From Antedon mediterranea (lineage: Eukaryota; Echinodermata; Crinoidea; Comatulida; Antedonidae), in the NCBI RefSeq assembly GCF_964355755.1, contig NC_092672.1, forward strand, positions 13,140,501 through 13,204,500: a stretch of DNA of 64,000 bases. Direction: 5' to 3'. The translations under genes and the position numbers were made by a program. This document shows positions 21,070 through 30,000 of the stretch, one piece after another (the first letter of the stretch is position 1; every line of letters starts with the position of its first letter). The notes under the pieces were generated by a model, which saw only the letters and a program-made list of their open reading frames with translations, made no database searches and was not told where the DNA came from.

Positions 21070-22625
21070 TTGAACATAACATTTACGCATAATATGACAG
21101 GGAGTATATCTTAACTGTAATGTTAGTACAATTTAATACAAAATCAAATATAGACTAGAATATAATAGAGCACTGGAAGGTAAGATTTACTAAGATGAAT
21201 TATCAATTACAGAACCTCTTGATTCGCCAAAGATAGAAACATTGTCAACCATCAAGGACACCATTGTAGTAAAATGGAAGGTGGGCCTTTTCAATGTATT
21301 TTTTAATTACCTTATTGTTGTTGTAGCTTAATAATACATCCATTTTTTGAGCTAATGTATTGTTTTATCTGTCTTAAAATCCCAAGTATATAGACAGTAG
21401 CGAATTTTGATCGATCAACTTTTATGTGTTAATAATAATGTAAACGACATTTTACTGTAGTTATGTTTACTTTTCTCCAAGGCTGTAGATTTCAATTCTA
21501 CACGGTTGCAGTGTGACAGTTTATTACATTACGACGTTGGTTACCAAACTGGGATTAAAGACGCTTGGGAAACATTTCAAGTTAATTATGATCAGACCGA
21601 AGCAACTATTAACTTTTTAGCTTATGACATGGTATATCAAGTTAGAGTTAGGGCAGTGAATACAGCAGGAATTACAGGACCATGGAGTGAAATATGGACA
21701 ATTAAAATTCCAGAAAATCAAACAGGTCAGGTTTCGTTCTTTATAATTGACAATAACTCAGACTCTATAAACTCAGCATTAGTGCGCTTACCGGTAAAAA
21801 ATTAAAATGCCTGAAAATTTCAAACAATAGTAAACGATATTTTGAATAATTGTGTTTGTTACTCTTGTTTCGATACTTTTTTCCATCTTCTAACTCTCAT
21901 CTACTAGGCCTAAGTAAACGAATTGCTTATACATTGATTTACACTCACCTACTAAAACGAATTATTTATACATTTGCTTTCATCTACTAAATTATTTAAT
22001 TGTTTATACATTTTCTTAATTAGGATCAAAGATAGCTATGTATGTGCTCTCATCAGTGGTCGCATTGTTAGTTATTTTTACCGTTGTGGTTCTTAACAAA
22101 TTGAGGTATGTGTCGAATGACCCTGGCTAGACCTATATTGTAATTAATTGTATTCATTTGAATAATCAACTGAAACTTACAACCTTTGATCTCTCATCAG
22201 TAACGCCATAACATTATTTAAACCTTTATCATTGAGTAATAATTATGCTTACTAATTCCTATTTCAGACGAATGAAACGCCAGGTTAACGGATATAAAAA
22301 GGATTATGGGAACGTTCAGATTAACACAATATCAAAGCCGTCACAAAATTACCAAGACGACAGTTACACTTCACTGCAAAAAGAAGCGCGTTGTTTGGCA
22401 GAATCTCCAAACAATACCTACGAACAAGAAACCCCAAAAGACGAGATATTTTATTTGAACGTTACCAATTTATCCCAAAATAAACAAACAGAAGACGCCA
22501 TAGCCGATACTGATACAACGTATGATGAAATCTGTGTTGGCGGCTTAGAGAAGGAAAGAGCAACTGATGCACGAATAAAACCTCCGGTGCCTAAGAAACC
22601 AACAATTACGAATGACAAAGAATAA
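1879..22625 (+). CDS. Gene A: kinase-less Tie-like receptor, 19 exons, 1276 aa
   Basis: Exons: 1879-1945, 2672-3040, 3554-3808, 4345-4476, 4943-5077, 5879-6010, 6117-6281, 6507-6827, 6927-7325, 7726-7971, 8065-8199, 14253-14399, 17642-17767, 19807-19956, 20390-20689, 21213-21280, 21482-21725, 22024-22105, 22268-22625. All borders are GT-AG. Introns 1-15 and 17 are phase 1, intron 16 is phase 0 and intron 18 is phase 2; the reading frame is open throughout. Order: signal peptide, Tie-type Ig1, Ig2, four EGF, FN3, then a second Ig1, Ig2, four EGF, FN3, one more FN3, a membrane helix and a tail. The Ig2-to-EGF junction (DAGVYEC, then a C...WG..C EGF) and the four-EGF series closely recall vertebrate Tie receptors, but no kinase follows: the tail exon ends in TAA at 22623-22625 in a context shared by all copies. 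Expected at the cell surface as a receptor; the ligand is unknown. Exon calls are by eye and lack transcript support. Confidence 0.85.
2672..3040 (+). CDS. Gene A exon 2: first Tie-type Ig1 domain (Ig1a)
   Basis: Encodes residues 23-145. It begins LDFTIVVNSAVVDANDEV, which recalls the N-terminal Ig1 of Tie receptors, and ends in a pattern (KVGSFYGKA) also found in exon 9. There is no cysteine in the whole domain, so no canonical Ig disulfide is possible. In copies B and C this exon differs from A by one residue only (K to T in the IMKMPNSS segment). Confidence 0.7.
3554..3808 (+). CDS. Gene A exon 3: first Ig2-like domain (Ig2a)
   Basis: Encodes residues 146-230. It has the Ig tryptophan (YRWRHNG) and the strand-F signature DAGVYEC, but the strand-B cysteine is absent, so the single cysteine is unpaired within the domain. 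The second-module counterpart (exon 10) shows the same pattern. Confidence 0.8.
4345..6281 (+). CDS. Gene A exons 4-7: EGF repeats 1a-4a
   Basis: Four one-exon EGF-like modules, all phase 1-1: 4345-4476 (residues 231-274), 4943-5077 (275-319), 5879-6010 (320-363) and 6117-6281 (364-418). EGF1a has the Tie-like start CSKRKWGTDC and a CYNGG.C core. EGF2a keeps only six cysteines, while its counterpart in the second module (exon 12) has eight. EGF3a and EGF4a have laminin-type spacing (GMYGPDC, GMFGEFC). Confidence 0.85.
5220..5845 (+). mobile_element. LINE fragment (RT C-terminal region) in gene A intron 5
   Basis: Broken reading frames translate to the C-terminal end of a non-LTR reverse transcriptase: LGVMFDSSLNMSSKVNALCK, then LQRLQNKTGR, LLKDLHWLHIK and a final WNTLPVDLRGA block. 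Frames shift several times, so it is dead. Introns 5 of B and C lack it and carry the 166-bp repeat instead. Confidence 0.7.
6507..6827 (+). CDS. Gene A exon 8: FN3 domain of the first module
   Basis: Encodes residues 419-525, a fibronectin type III domain in one exon: the early ITISWEPW tryptophan, VIKYQVIYR and the LEPRTNYEIRI strand-F tyrosine motif are all present. It closes the first Tie-like module; the next exon restarts with an Ig1-type domain without any signal peptide, which argues for one long gene and not two. Confidence 0.85.
6927..7325 (+). CDS. Gene A exon 9: second Tie-type Ig1 domain (Ig1b)
   Basis: Encodes residues 526-658. It is homologous to exon 2: an early DFTFYC for DFTIVV, then GGY, a WNDG for EWTDG, FPVGTRV for FPTGTSL and LGVFYAKA for VGSFYGKA. 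Copies A and C have 399 bases; copy B has 405. The domain is internal and phase 1 at both ends. Confidence 0.7.
7726..7971 (+). CDS. Gene A exon 10: second Ig2-like domain (Ig2b)
   Basis: Encodes residues 659-740. DKWWRHNG and DAGIYEC match exon 3 (YRWRHNG, DAGVYEC). The strand-B cysteine is missing here too. It is followed by EGF1b, repeating the order of the first module. Confidence 0.8.
8065..19956 (+). CDS. Gene A exons 11-14: EGF repeats 1b-4b
   Basis: Exons 8065-8199 (residues 741-785), 14253-14399 (786-834), 17642-17767 (835-876) and 19807-19956 (877-926), all phase 1-1. EGF1b starts CPLRKWGPPDC, like EGF1a. EGF2b has eight cysteines and a CPPSPQGCSC core. EGF3b (GMYGSDC) and EGF4b (GHFGALC) match EGF3a and EGF4a in order and spacing. 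Introns 11-13 are long because of insertions. Confidence 0.85.
8833..9200. mobile_element. TTAA-flanked MITE (368 bp)
   Basis: Terminal inverted repeats AGATATATTGTCCCC at the left and GGGGACAATACATCT at the right, flanked by TTAA on both sides (8829-8832 and 9201-9204). It holds internal TGGCTGGCAGCC motifs shared with the other members of this family in the window. It is nested in the larger intron 11 insertion. Confidence 0.75.
9233..9377. mobile_element. Short palindromic MITE flanked by TTA (145 bp)
   Basis: Ends CTTGGTTTCCACTAG and CTAGTGGGAACCAGG are inverted copies, with TTA at 9230-9232 and 9378-9380. The interior is nearly fully self-complementary, with a centre of the type CCAATGACAAGCGA / TCGCTTGTGATTGG. 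A three-base TTA duplication suits the Harbinger superfamily. Confidence 0.6.
11255..11645 (-). mobile_element. LINE fragment (RT C-terminus), minus strand
   Basis: Minus-strand translation gives LERGQCHATNQIPAIHSYSY, then RLKFLDLTTLYDRRIRCDLIE, the familiar end of non-LTR reverse transcriptases in which the line after the palm domain reads LERVQ...L.L..RR.RGDLIE. The frame breaks below 11454. It is nested in the intron 11 insertion. Confidence 0.65.
14477..14595 (-). pseudogene. 5S rRNA-like sequence, full length but degenerate
   Basis: The reverse complement reads as a 5S rRNA of about 119 bases: TACCACGTTGAAACACCGGT near the start, an intact box A region AAGTTAAGCAACGTTGGGCC, and CTGGGAATAGCGGGTGCTGT at the end. 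The internal part equivalent to box C (GGATGGTAGACCATCTGGG) departs from the consensus, and no T-run terminator follows. It sits in intron 12 of gene A at a point where gene C has none. It could be a retroposed 5S pseudogene or the head of a 5S-derived SINE. Confidence 0.75.
14741..17598. mobile_element. TTAA-flanked DNA element, 2.86 kb
   Basis: Left end AGATGTATTGTCCCCC and right end GGGGGACAATACAACT are inverted repeats, flanked by TTAA at 14737-14740 and 17599-17602. Gene C lacks the element at this place in intron 12. Inner flanks also look inverted (ATGCATAT motifs near 14960 and 17370, and AGGCCTAG-rich tracts near 15110-15420 and 16920-17170). The one sizeable reading frame (16042-16269, +, 75 residues) is not recognised; it may be a relic of the element's own gene. 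Same family as the small TTAA MITEs. Confidence 0.7.
15457..15494. repeat. Perfect hairpin inside the 2.86-kb element
   Basis: Fifteen-base arms CATGGAGGTATAAAA and TTTTATACCTCCATG around an eight-base AT loop. No function is apparent. Confidence 0.7.
17768..19806. other. Gene A intron 13, with a 1.8-kb block shared only with gene C
   Basis: Intron 13 is 2039 bp in A and 2111 bp in C (58047-60157), closely similar, but only 245 bp in B (38772-39016). It holds a GC-richer block (about 18776-18975) with self-complementary parts and the GTAGTTGTCC minisatellite. No coding signal is seen. Confidence 0.65.
19574..19745. repeat. Degenerate GTAGTTGTCC minisatellite
   Basis: GGTAGTTGTCC and variants (GATAGTTGTCAAG, GTAGTTGTCCTGG, GGTGATTGTC) recur at intervals of roughly 12-20 bases. 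The same array lies in intron 13 of gene C. Confidence 0.6.
20390..20689 (+). CDS. Gene A exon 15: FN3 domain of the second module
   Basis: Encodes residues 927-1026. It aligns with exon 8 (ALPYILRRLNVTD against ALPILKRNPTTS; FGTGPATSYVLCYR against YGTGPVIKYQVIYR; LIPNTTLEIKVQV against LEPRTNYEIRIIL). The early FN3 tryptophan is in a HLWVFG context. Gene B has one codon fewer near the start. Confidence 0.8.
21003..21066. repeat. (TA)n microsatellite in gene A intron 15
   Basis: Nearly pure TA run. The homologous site is shorter in B (about 40166-40190) and in C (about 61353-61385), so the length varies among paralogues. Confidence 0.9.
21213..21725 (+). CDS. Gene A exons 16-17: membrane-proximal FN3, split by an intron
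   Basis: Exons 21213-21280 (residues 1027-1049) and 21482-21725 (1050-1130). The FN3 has the early TIVVKWKAVD tryptophan, a YDVGYQ strand and MVYQVRVRAVNTAG near the end. The intron lies right after the VVKWK strand in phase 0. The acceptor is AAG before GCTGTAG; the TAG seven bases downstream would break the frame. Confidence 0.85.
22024..22105 (+). CDS. Gene A exon 18: transmembrane helix
   Basis: Residues 1131-1158. A 21-residue hydrophobic run from IAMYVLSSVV to FTVVVL (about 1134-1154) is followed by NKLRRMKR, a basic stop-transfer cluster finished by the next exon. Ends in phase 2. Confidence 0.9.
22268..22625 (+). CDS. Gene A exon 19: cytoplasmic tail with phosphotyrosine-type motifs
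   Basis: Residues 1158-1276, no kinase domain. Seven tyrosines: 1167, 1171 (YGNV), 1186, 1191 (YTSL), 1209, 1220 (IFYLNV) and 1243 (YDEI). YxNV is the known GRB2-SH2 form, IFYLNV also fits the ITIM consensus, and YDEI resembles Src-family SH2 ligands. Near the end PPVPKKP gives a PxxPxK class II SH3 motif. Binding is inferred from motifs only. The tail is almost identical in B and C. Confidence 0.85.
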
Positions 22626-22990
22626 CACAATTTGTAGGCGTATTACACATGAAAAATCTTTGAATGCATTCTGCTTATGCAGTAAATATGTCATAAATAT
22701 GGCTACATCGTTTTCTATAAAATATATAATTTCTTGAATCGCAGTGACCAAGTTACGATTAACGCGTTTTTATTAAATATTAAAATGATTTGAGTGTTTT
22801 TTATCTGTTTTTATTTAATTTATAATAATAGGTAAAATAAAATATATGCTAATTCTGCCAAGTGAAATACTGTTTATGAATGATTTGTTTTCTCTTTTGT
22901 GGGGATTTTACATTTCATTTTTATCATTATTATATTGAAAACAATTGTTATAATGGCAAACATGAAAAACAATGCACATCTAAATTTAAC
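22626..22990 (+). terminator. Gene A 3' UTR region with candidate polyadenylation signals
   Basis: ATTAAA at 22772-22777 and AATAAA at 22836-22841 lie 150-215 bases after the stop codon. The second is kept in C (63163-63168) but is AACCAA in B. The cleavage site cannot be seen from sequence. Confidence 0.45.
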
Positions 22991-22994
22991 TTAA

Positions 22995-23120
22995 ATATGT
23001 ATTGTCCCTTGAAACACAAAAAAATGAAGGTCAAAATATTCTAAATTTAAATTGGCCATATCAAAGTAATATTAAAGTTATTCACTTTAAGTCGAAAATT
23101 CGAGCCAAAAACAACAAGTT
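22995..23120. mobile_element. Left part of a TTAA MITE, cut by a LINE insertion
   Basis: The end ATATGTATTGTCCC follows a TTAA (22991-22994). The same element is complete after gene C (63314-63839). Here it is interrupted by a LINE at 23121 and its right end is missing. Confidence 0.7.
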
Positions 23121-25451
23121 CTTTTTTTCTCTTTTGTGATTAACCACCACCTTTATTCATTCTTTCATACATATTTCGTTCACATTTCATTTTCATATAT
23201 TAAATTTCCGTTTTCTACTTTTTTCGTTATTTTCTGATTTTTACTCTTTTAACCTTTATACATATAGTGGTTTGATTATATGCATACAAAAAACTGTACA
23301 TTTTAAAATACAAATATGGATGCCACTTATAAGTTACAACATGCCTAGTGTATTCATATCTTTTAAAATATATTTAAACTGAATCCAAGGATTCTGGCAT
23401 AAAGGTTTTTTAAGTTCAGTTTTAATTTTAATTATGTATATGACGTACACAGCTATTGAATACAATTGATTTTTTAATTGACATTTATTTCCTAACAGGA
23501 GTTCTTTGAACAAGCTACTGCTGTTATCTAGCTTTTTAAATATATTGTCAATTTTTTCCACAGTATTTGATTACGTCTACAATAATAAAACATATGTTTT
23601 TCGTCTTCAATGACTCCACAATTGTTACATATGTTATTATTTTTCAGTTTCCAGATATACAGTTTTAGATTTGTAGGTACAATTCTATTTAGTAATTTGT
23701 AATTCAGTTGGGCAAATTTCTGAATTTTTTCGTTTTTCACTTTTCTTTTCCAGACATCACACCACTTGATATCATCATTAAATATGTTATTCCATTTAAG
23801 TATGCTTTTCGGAGGAATAAAAACATTATTAACAAACTTAGAATAAACATCTTTTGTTGTCATCTTAATTATATTGTTGATATTGTATTACAGATTCACA
23901 TTCATATATTGGTTCATATTTGGCATATTATGTTTAATTATACTTAACCACTCTTTTGGAATAGCTCTGGTTAAAGAAACATATTCAGCTATCCAGTTTT
24001 TCTTAATACGTAATTGCTTAATTATTTCTATAGGTTTACAAGATACAAGATACAAGATACAAGATACAAGATAACTTTATTGTCAAAATTGTTTACAATT
24101 TCGAGATATGTTTTGTACCTGAGTAGAATAAATAATACGATGTGATAACAATATAAAATACAAATGATACAAGTGACTATCTTGAAAAGTTTTTGTTAAA
24201 TAAATAGCATGCTATGTACATTTGTGAAAATCTGAAAAGGTTTGTGGATATTTTTTTCTGTGTCAGTCTAACCCTTCCTGATCTACGTATAATGATGTCT
24301 GAATGTAATGGGTGTGATAGGTCTTGCATAATTGTGTCAACTTTCTTAAGTATGAATATATTAAACATTTCATCTAAAGATTTCACTCTGCTGGCCTTGT
24401 TTACTAATCTCTGAATTTGAATTTTACTGTTTACATTGACAAGAGAAAACCAAACAATAATACAATAAGAAATGATTGATTGAACAACAGAGGAATAAAA
24501 CATATGAATGAGATGAGAACTAACATTAAACCGTTTCATTTTGTATATAAAGTACATTCTCTTATTAGCCTTGGTACGGAGTTCTTTAGTGTTGCTCTCC
24601 CAATTTAGTTTATTATCAATTATTAATCCCAAGTACTTATGACTTTCTACAATTTCAACAATTTCATTATCGATTTCAATATTTATATGATTACTTTTAT
24701 TTTTCCTTCTAAAATCGACAATAACCTCTTTAGTTTTTTTGGCATTTAGTTCAAGAAAATTTTGTTTACACCAGACTACAAAATGTTCAACATATTCATT
24801 AAACAGGGATGTATCATTATTTGAAATTAAACCAACTAGGCAAGTATCATCTGCAAACTTAACATTGAATGATTTACTTGGGTCAATATCACTATAAAAA
24901 TCAGAATATAATGAAAAAAGTAAGGGTGAGAGAACGCATCCCTGTGGTGCACCTGTATTACAAGTTAACTGCTTAGATACGCTACCCCTAAACTTAACAA
25001 TCTGTGTTCTTTCATTTAAGAAGGTTTCATTAGACGATTGAAAATAATTATATCTCCAATTTGATTAAAACCTGTATCTATCCAGTTCTTAAAGAATAGT
25101 GGTTTGTTTCTATATTTAATATCATTATTACCCCATAAGTTTTGCTTTATCACTTCTTCATACTCGTTAATTGTACCTTCATTATTCATATTATTAAATT
25201 CAACACAACACTTTAGAACATTATAATAAAAAGATGGTATATTATCGATCTAAGCCCATGTTATTTTGAAAATTGATATTTGACATACTTAAAATTAGTT
25301 GTTCGGTTCCAAATTTGTTAAAATAGTATAGTGGTAAGATTTTCCATCTTACGTGTTTTCTACACAGTAATTTTCTTGCCCATATCATTTTCAGAGAGTT
25401 TATGTGTAGTGCGAAATCAGGCATACCTATGCCCCCTTTATTCATTTTACC
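23121..25451 (-). mobile_element. L1-like LINE remnant, minus strand, with a nested LINE
   Basis: Flanked by a seven-base direct repeat ACAAGTT (23114-23120 and 25452-25458); genes B and C have the uninterrupted site. Minus-strand translation reads GGIGMPDFALHINSLKMIWA (25445 downward), KPLFFKNWIDTGF (about 25080), then, after the nested insertion, KFAQLNYKLLNRIVPTN and CNNCGVIEDEKHMFYYC, the zf-RVT end of an L1-type ORF2 (23863-23528). A short poly(T) at the left end is its 3' poly(A). Frames are broken. Confidence 0.75.
24036..25040 (-). mobile_element. Second LINE fragment nested in the first, minus strand
   Basis: Starts with a (ATACAAG)n tail at about 24036-24073, the 3' end of a CR1/Jockey-like element. 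Minus-strand translation shows reverse transcriptase motifs GAPQGCVLSPLLFSL (near 24935) and FADDT (near 24850), then HKYLGLIIDNKLNW and the thumb region (24632-24177). It is 5'-truncated and frameshifted. Confidence 0.8.
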
Positions 25452-25755
25452 ACAAGTTTACGTAATTAACAGGTAGATTAATTTGATTACATTTCGTCTG
25501 GAAAATCGTCGCGAGCGAAAGTAAACACAGATTTCAAACCATGAGTATGCACGATGCTAATTAGGATTGTTTACAACTCGTAATGTCTCTTCATCTCTTA
25601 ATAGCCTTTTGAATAAAATATGTTATATAACTGTAAAGGTTACTCTTTGGTTAGGTGTCATTTATAGAACGACGTAATATAGTACAATATAAATACGTAG
25701 CAAGATTGTTAGGCTAATTGTATGTATTTGTAACAGGCCACGGTTGAAACTAACT

Positions 25756-25787
<32 letters not shown>

Positions 25788-26834
25788 CTGCCACAACAGA
25801 ACAAAATATGTTGCTAACTTAAAAATCGAGTCATCATTTCCTTTTCTTGTACATAATGTAGTTGCTTTTAGTATTGTTGATACATTGTTGTAGGCCTACA
25901 ATTCGAAAGGAGGACTTTAAAACAATCAAACGTTACTGCTGTGACGCAATTTATTACGTTACACGACTGTCCTTCTGCTTTGAGCCATTTTTTACTTTTA
26001 TATTATAACACCTAAATCTATCCCTGTCATTTGGGTCACATGGTGTGAATAGTACGCAAGATTTAACGATCGTTAAATATTGTTTTTTTTTCACGTACGA
26101 AAAAAAATTCTCATACGGAAAAAGATTACTCTGATTCTGAACATGAAATATAACAAATGTTAAATTTATAACAATATTAAACACTGACTGACTGCTGGCG
26201 GAATGTTTTGATAGAATATACGTACTAATTTTGACTAAAAAGCATTTAAATTAGCTTTAGATCGTTTATATGATTTTGATTTTTGATTAATTAATGGAAA
26301 CTCTTAAGACATGGAATCGTTGGAAAAACAGAGTTAGCCTAGATAAGTTTTAGTTACCTGGCTAAGTTTCGTAATGGTATCGCCAGGGGCGCAGCCAGTG
26401 GGTAGTCACGCAGAGACCTCGATATAAAATTATAATAAATATTTTAGATGTAGATTTGGGATATAAGCGGATACATACCCGTATCTAAATATTATCTAAA
26501 GCAGTATATTGTCAAATCAACAGTGCCTGTTTGTAAAACTTGTGCTACACTGTTCCTCTCTTTTGTTATTGCTCTGTATAGCCTAATAAAATGTATGCAA
26601 TCAGTTATTATTCAGTTTGTTTGTTATTATTCTTATGTTATCCTGTTTTGAGTGTGTTTGTATTGGTTTATTATCTTAAACCAGCTTCTAAGTTGTATAT
26701 TGACTCGTTCTCATTCTTGAAAAGCATTTTGTAAAATCCGGATAAACATAAACATTTTTTTTAGATTATATTCTACTACTATTTCGTTAAGATGAACTAT
26801 TATTTGTTTTGCTATATCTTCCGTAAAATTTACC
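25452..26834. other. Spacer upstream of gene B, shared with the spacer upstream of gene C
   Basis: No gene is seen. The stretch aligns well with 45358-47124, apart from a block of about 430 bp (45481-45908) that is missing here. It includes a (CTAA)n run and otherwise unique AT-rich sequence. The small reading frames in it are not supported. Confidence 0.6.
25750..25790. repeat. (CTAA)n microsatellite
   Basis: Seven uninterrupted CTAA units here against five at the homologous place 46078-46108. Confidence 0.9.
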
Positions 26835-27024
26835 ATTGGAGCGTAATTGTGTTGATATGAACTCCTTTTGTATTTTCCTATTGTCTGACTTACTCCCTGG
26901 AGTGAGGGTGACTATGTAACAAAAGTTACAAAGCCACACGGAAATGAACGTATAATAATGAATTCAATTTCAAAGATAAACTAGTTACACTTAGTTAATC
27001 GTCACATACTTACTGCTTACTACC
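26835..27024 (+). promoter_or_regulatory. Conserved 5' flank / putative core promoter of gene B
   Basis: Same block as before gene A: palindrome TTACTCC-CT-GGAGTGA at 26890-26905 and TATAATAA at 26951-26958, 74 bases before the ATG. Confidence 0.5.
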
Positions 27025-30000
27025 ATGTTGAACGCTAAAGAGTATCTAAGTCTGGCAATTCTGACATTTGGTGCGTCAATGACGTCTGCAGGTTAGTAAC
27101 CATCTTTTTGCAAAACGTTATATATTTTTTTATTTTGAAAAATATTTGTGTCCTATTTAAATTGCATATCGTTTATTTTAGTTTGCCACAAATCAATAAG
27201 TTTTACTTAGTCTCAAGAGTAGTAGGTTACACTATTATTATAATTATTGTTGGAGAGACACACCTTACCGGTGACAGCGTTTGTTTAATGCTTTTGTCTT
27301 TCCTCGGCCTCGTGTCTTGTTTTTCATATATATATATATTTTTATGTTTTTTTTGTAATTATTATTTATGAATAAAATAAATAAATAATAAATAAATAAA
27401 ATGGGCACTGTGATACATCTACATTGAAAATCAAATCATATTGGAAATTAATTAATTACCTTAAAGATGTATTGTGTCCCTGAAAAATAAACATTTTTTA
27501 ATCCACTCTGACAAAAAAAAATGGATCGAAACAAATTGTATTTACATGAAAAAAATGTAATTGAATAATAATTTAAAGCAAAAAATGGTAAAATTGGCTG
27601 CCAGCCAATGGGGTTTTGGTTGAGTTTAACCATTTATTTTGTAATTTTATAAGTTTTATATCGTTTTTAATCCCCATAAGCAATTAACTTTATTAAAACT
27701 ACAAAATAATGTATTCAAAGTCTGATTTAAATAATCTTCATCTTTCATGTTTTGGAGGACAATACATCTTTAATCAATTTAAACAGAAGCTAGTATCCTA
27801 CTCCGCCTTCTCATTAGATGTACGTACTAATATTTCGTACACCAATAAATTTGCTGTAATGTTTTTAAACGTTAGTATTTTTTAACATTATTTGTATATT
27901 TCTTGCATAATTTTACCTGTAATTGTGTTCTTTAATTCCATGGAAGACTAAAATAATATACAATTGTATGTATTAACAATGCCATTTCACGGTTTATGTT
28001 TTTTTTATATTTGTATTGACTTGGTTTAATTTGATCCAATTGCTTTTAAAATAAAATTGTACACAGTAATAGAGATCTATTATTCCTGGAGTAAGGTATT
28101 ATTGAGCACAATGTCAGTATACAAATAAAAAAAGTGTTTTTGAGGAGTTGACGTGATGTTATTGCTTTTTTTGTGATGGGAAGTTTTACTAAAATTTGTA
28201 CCGTAATTTGTTTTTAGCCAATACCACAATGGTATCTATACGTAAATAAGATTCAATATTATTATTTTACAGATGTTTTGGATTTCACAATAGTGGTTAA
28301 TAGTGCCGTGGTTGATGCAAACGATGAGGTTAATTTTGGTGGATACCTACATAAATCAGAAGAATCAACATCAATATTTCTAGGTCAAAATATCCTTACA
28401 GAAACTGATTCTAATGAAAATGAAGTGGAATGGACGGATGGTGATAACCCGCCGATAGTCTTAGATAATTCATTCTTTCCAACTGGAACAAGTTTAGGCA
28501 CAGAAACGACTTCAGAATACCAGGCTTTGATAATGACAATGCCCAACAGTAGTGGTATTGCAAAAGTAGGATCGTTTTACGGAAAAGCAATGGCTCAAAA
28601 CAAAGAAGAATTTATACCTTTTGTTATTCTAAATTCAAATGGTAGTTTTCTATTTTTGTTTTTGGTTTCATTTTCTATAGACTGATCGTCTGAAATGGTA
28701 TGGGGAAAGGAAAAGTCATCGGCATCAATAACCATACAATTATAAACACGTCTATATGTCATAGGCCTTATAGTATAAGATCATTTTAAAGACCAAAATA
28801 ATATTCAGTCTTGTGTAAAGTCTATACTTCCATGCTTAAACATTGACCCGACACGATTGACATGATCTTTTTTTTTTCTTTACGCCTTCCGTCGGACAAT
28901 ATTAACGATGGCGACAGGTACATGAACTCATTTAGACATAAACTGCATACATCGCACGTGTGTATTGTTTTTCGTTCTTAATCTCTATTTTCCATTTTTA
29001 TTACTTGTAATGTCTTTCTTCTATTTATATTGTTGTTACATTATTGTTGTTATGGTATGCGTAATGTAACTGTAACAAAAATAAAACTAAAACATTAACA
29101 ACTTAATATAATGAATATAATAATGAATTTAATTCAACACTGTTTTCCACATAGCAACTGTTGTTCCTAAGTATCGATCTTTAACTGCAAGCATCGGTGA
29201 TGATTTGACAGGCTTAATAATGGTAACCAACTATGGGACAGGTAGTTACAGGTGGCGACGTAATGGCAGAAATGTTATAACCTCATACAATGGTAAAAGT
29301 AGCCTTGAATTGACCAATGTTCGTATGGCAGATGCGGGTGTATATGAGTGTTACTTACATGAAACAGGAAGAGACGGAAGGCATGCCATTATTCAAATAA
29401 ATGTTAAAGGTATGCATGATCTGATTGTTTAGAGTGTAGCATTTTAGTGTTCAACTATTCTAACTTGTTGAAGGTTTGGTTTAATAAAAAGTTTAAATCT
29501 ACAAATGTAATGCAACTTATGAATAAGCGACTAATAATTATGGTGTTAATATGTTATGTACGAAAATTACGCAATATCTGGAATATACAATATGAAAATA
29601 ACTATAATTAAAACGGAATATGACAATTTTTAAAATAGCTGAAAACACATGAGGCCTGATACTGATTTTTGTAAAAATCAACAATTAAGTATTCTGCATG
29701 TCAAAAGCGATTTTAAAGAGAAGGGAATCAAAGGGTAACAAAGAAAATGATAAAATTGCATGTAGAAGAATATTTTGGCTGATTTAACCGTTTGGCCAAT
29801 AGGAGAACTTTGAAGCCATGTGATAACTTGTGTAATCAATAAACGATAGACGTTTGATTATAATCTGATAAAGCCTGAATTGTGTAAAAGAAAGACAGAA
29901 CCATAGTTATTATAAGGATTATCTTATATCAAATTTTTCGAATAGGATGTTCGAAAAGGAAGTGGGGAACAGATTGTGATTTAAATTGTCCTGTATGTTA

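Noticed and set aside
22545-22751. Minus-strand ORFs opposite the tail exons of the three genes
   Set aside because: They are shadows of the conserved plus-strand exon and run into untranslated sequence; no domain or codon pattern supports them.
25954-26184. Minus-strand ORF before gene B with a similar frame at 46275-46472
   Set aside because: The two copies differ by insertions and deletions that do not respect codons; it is best read as conserved spacer.
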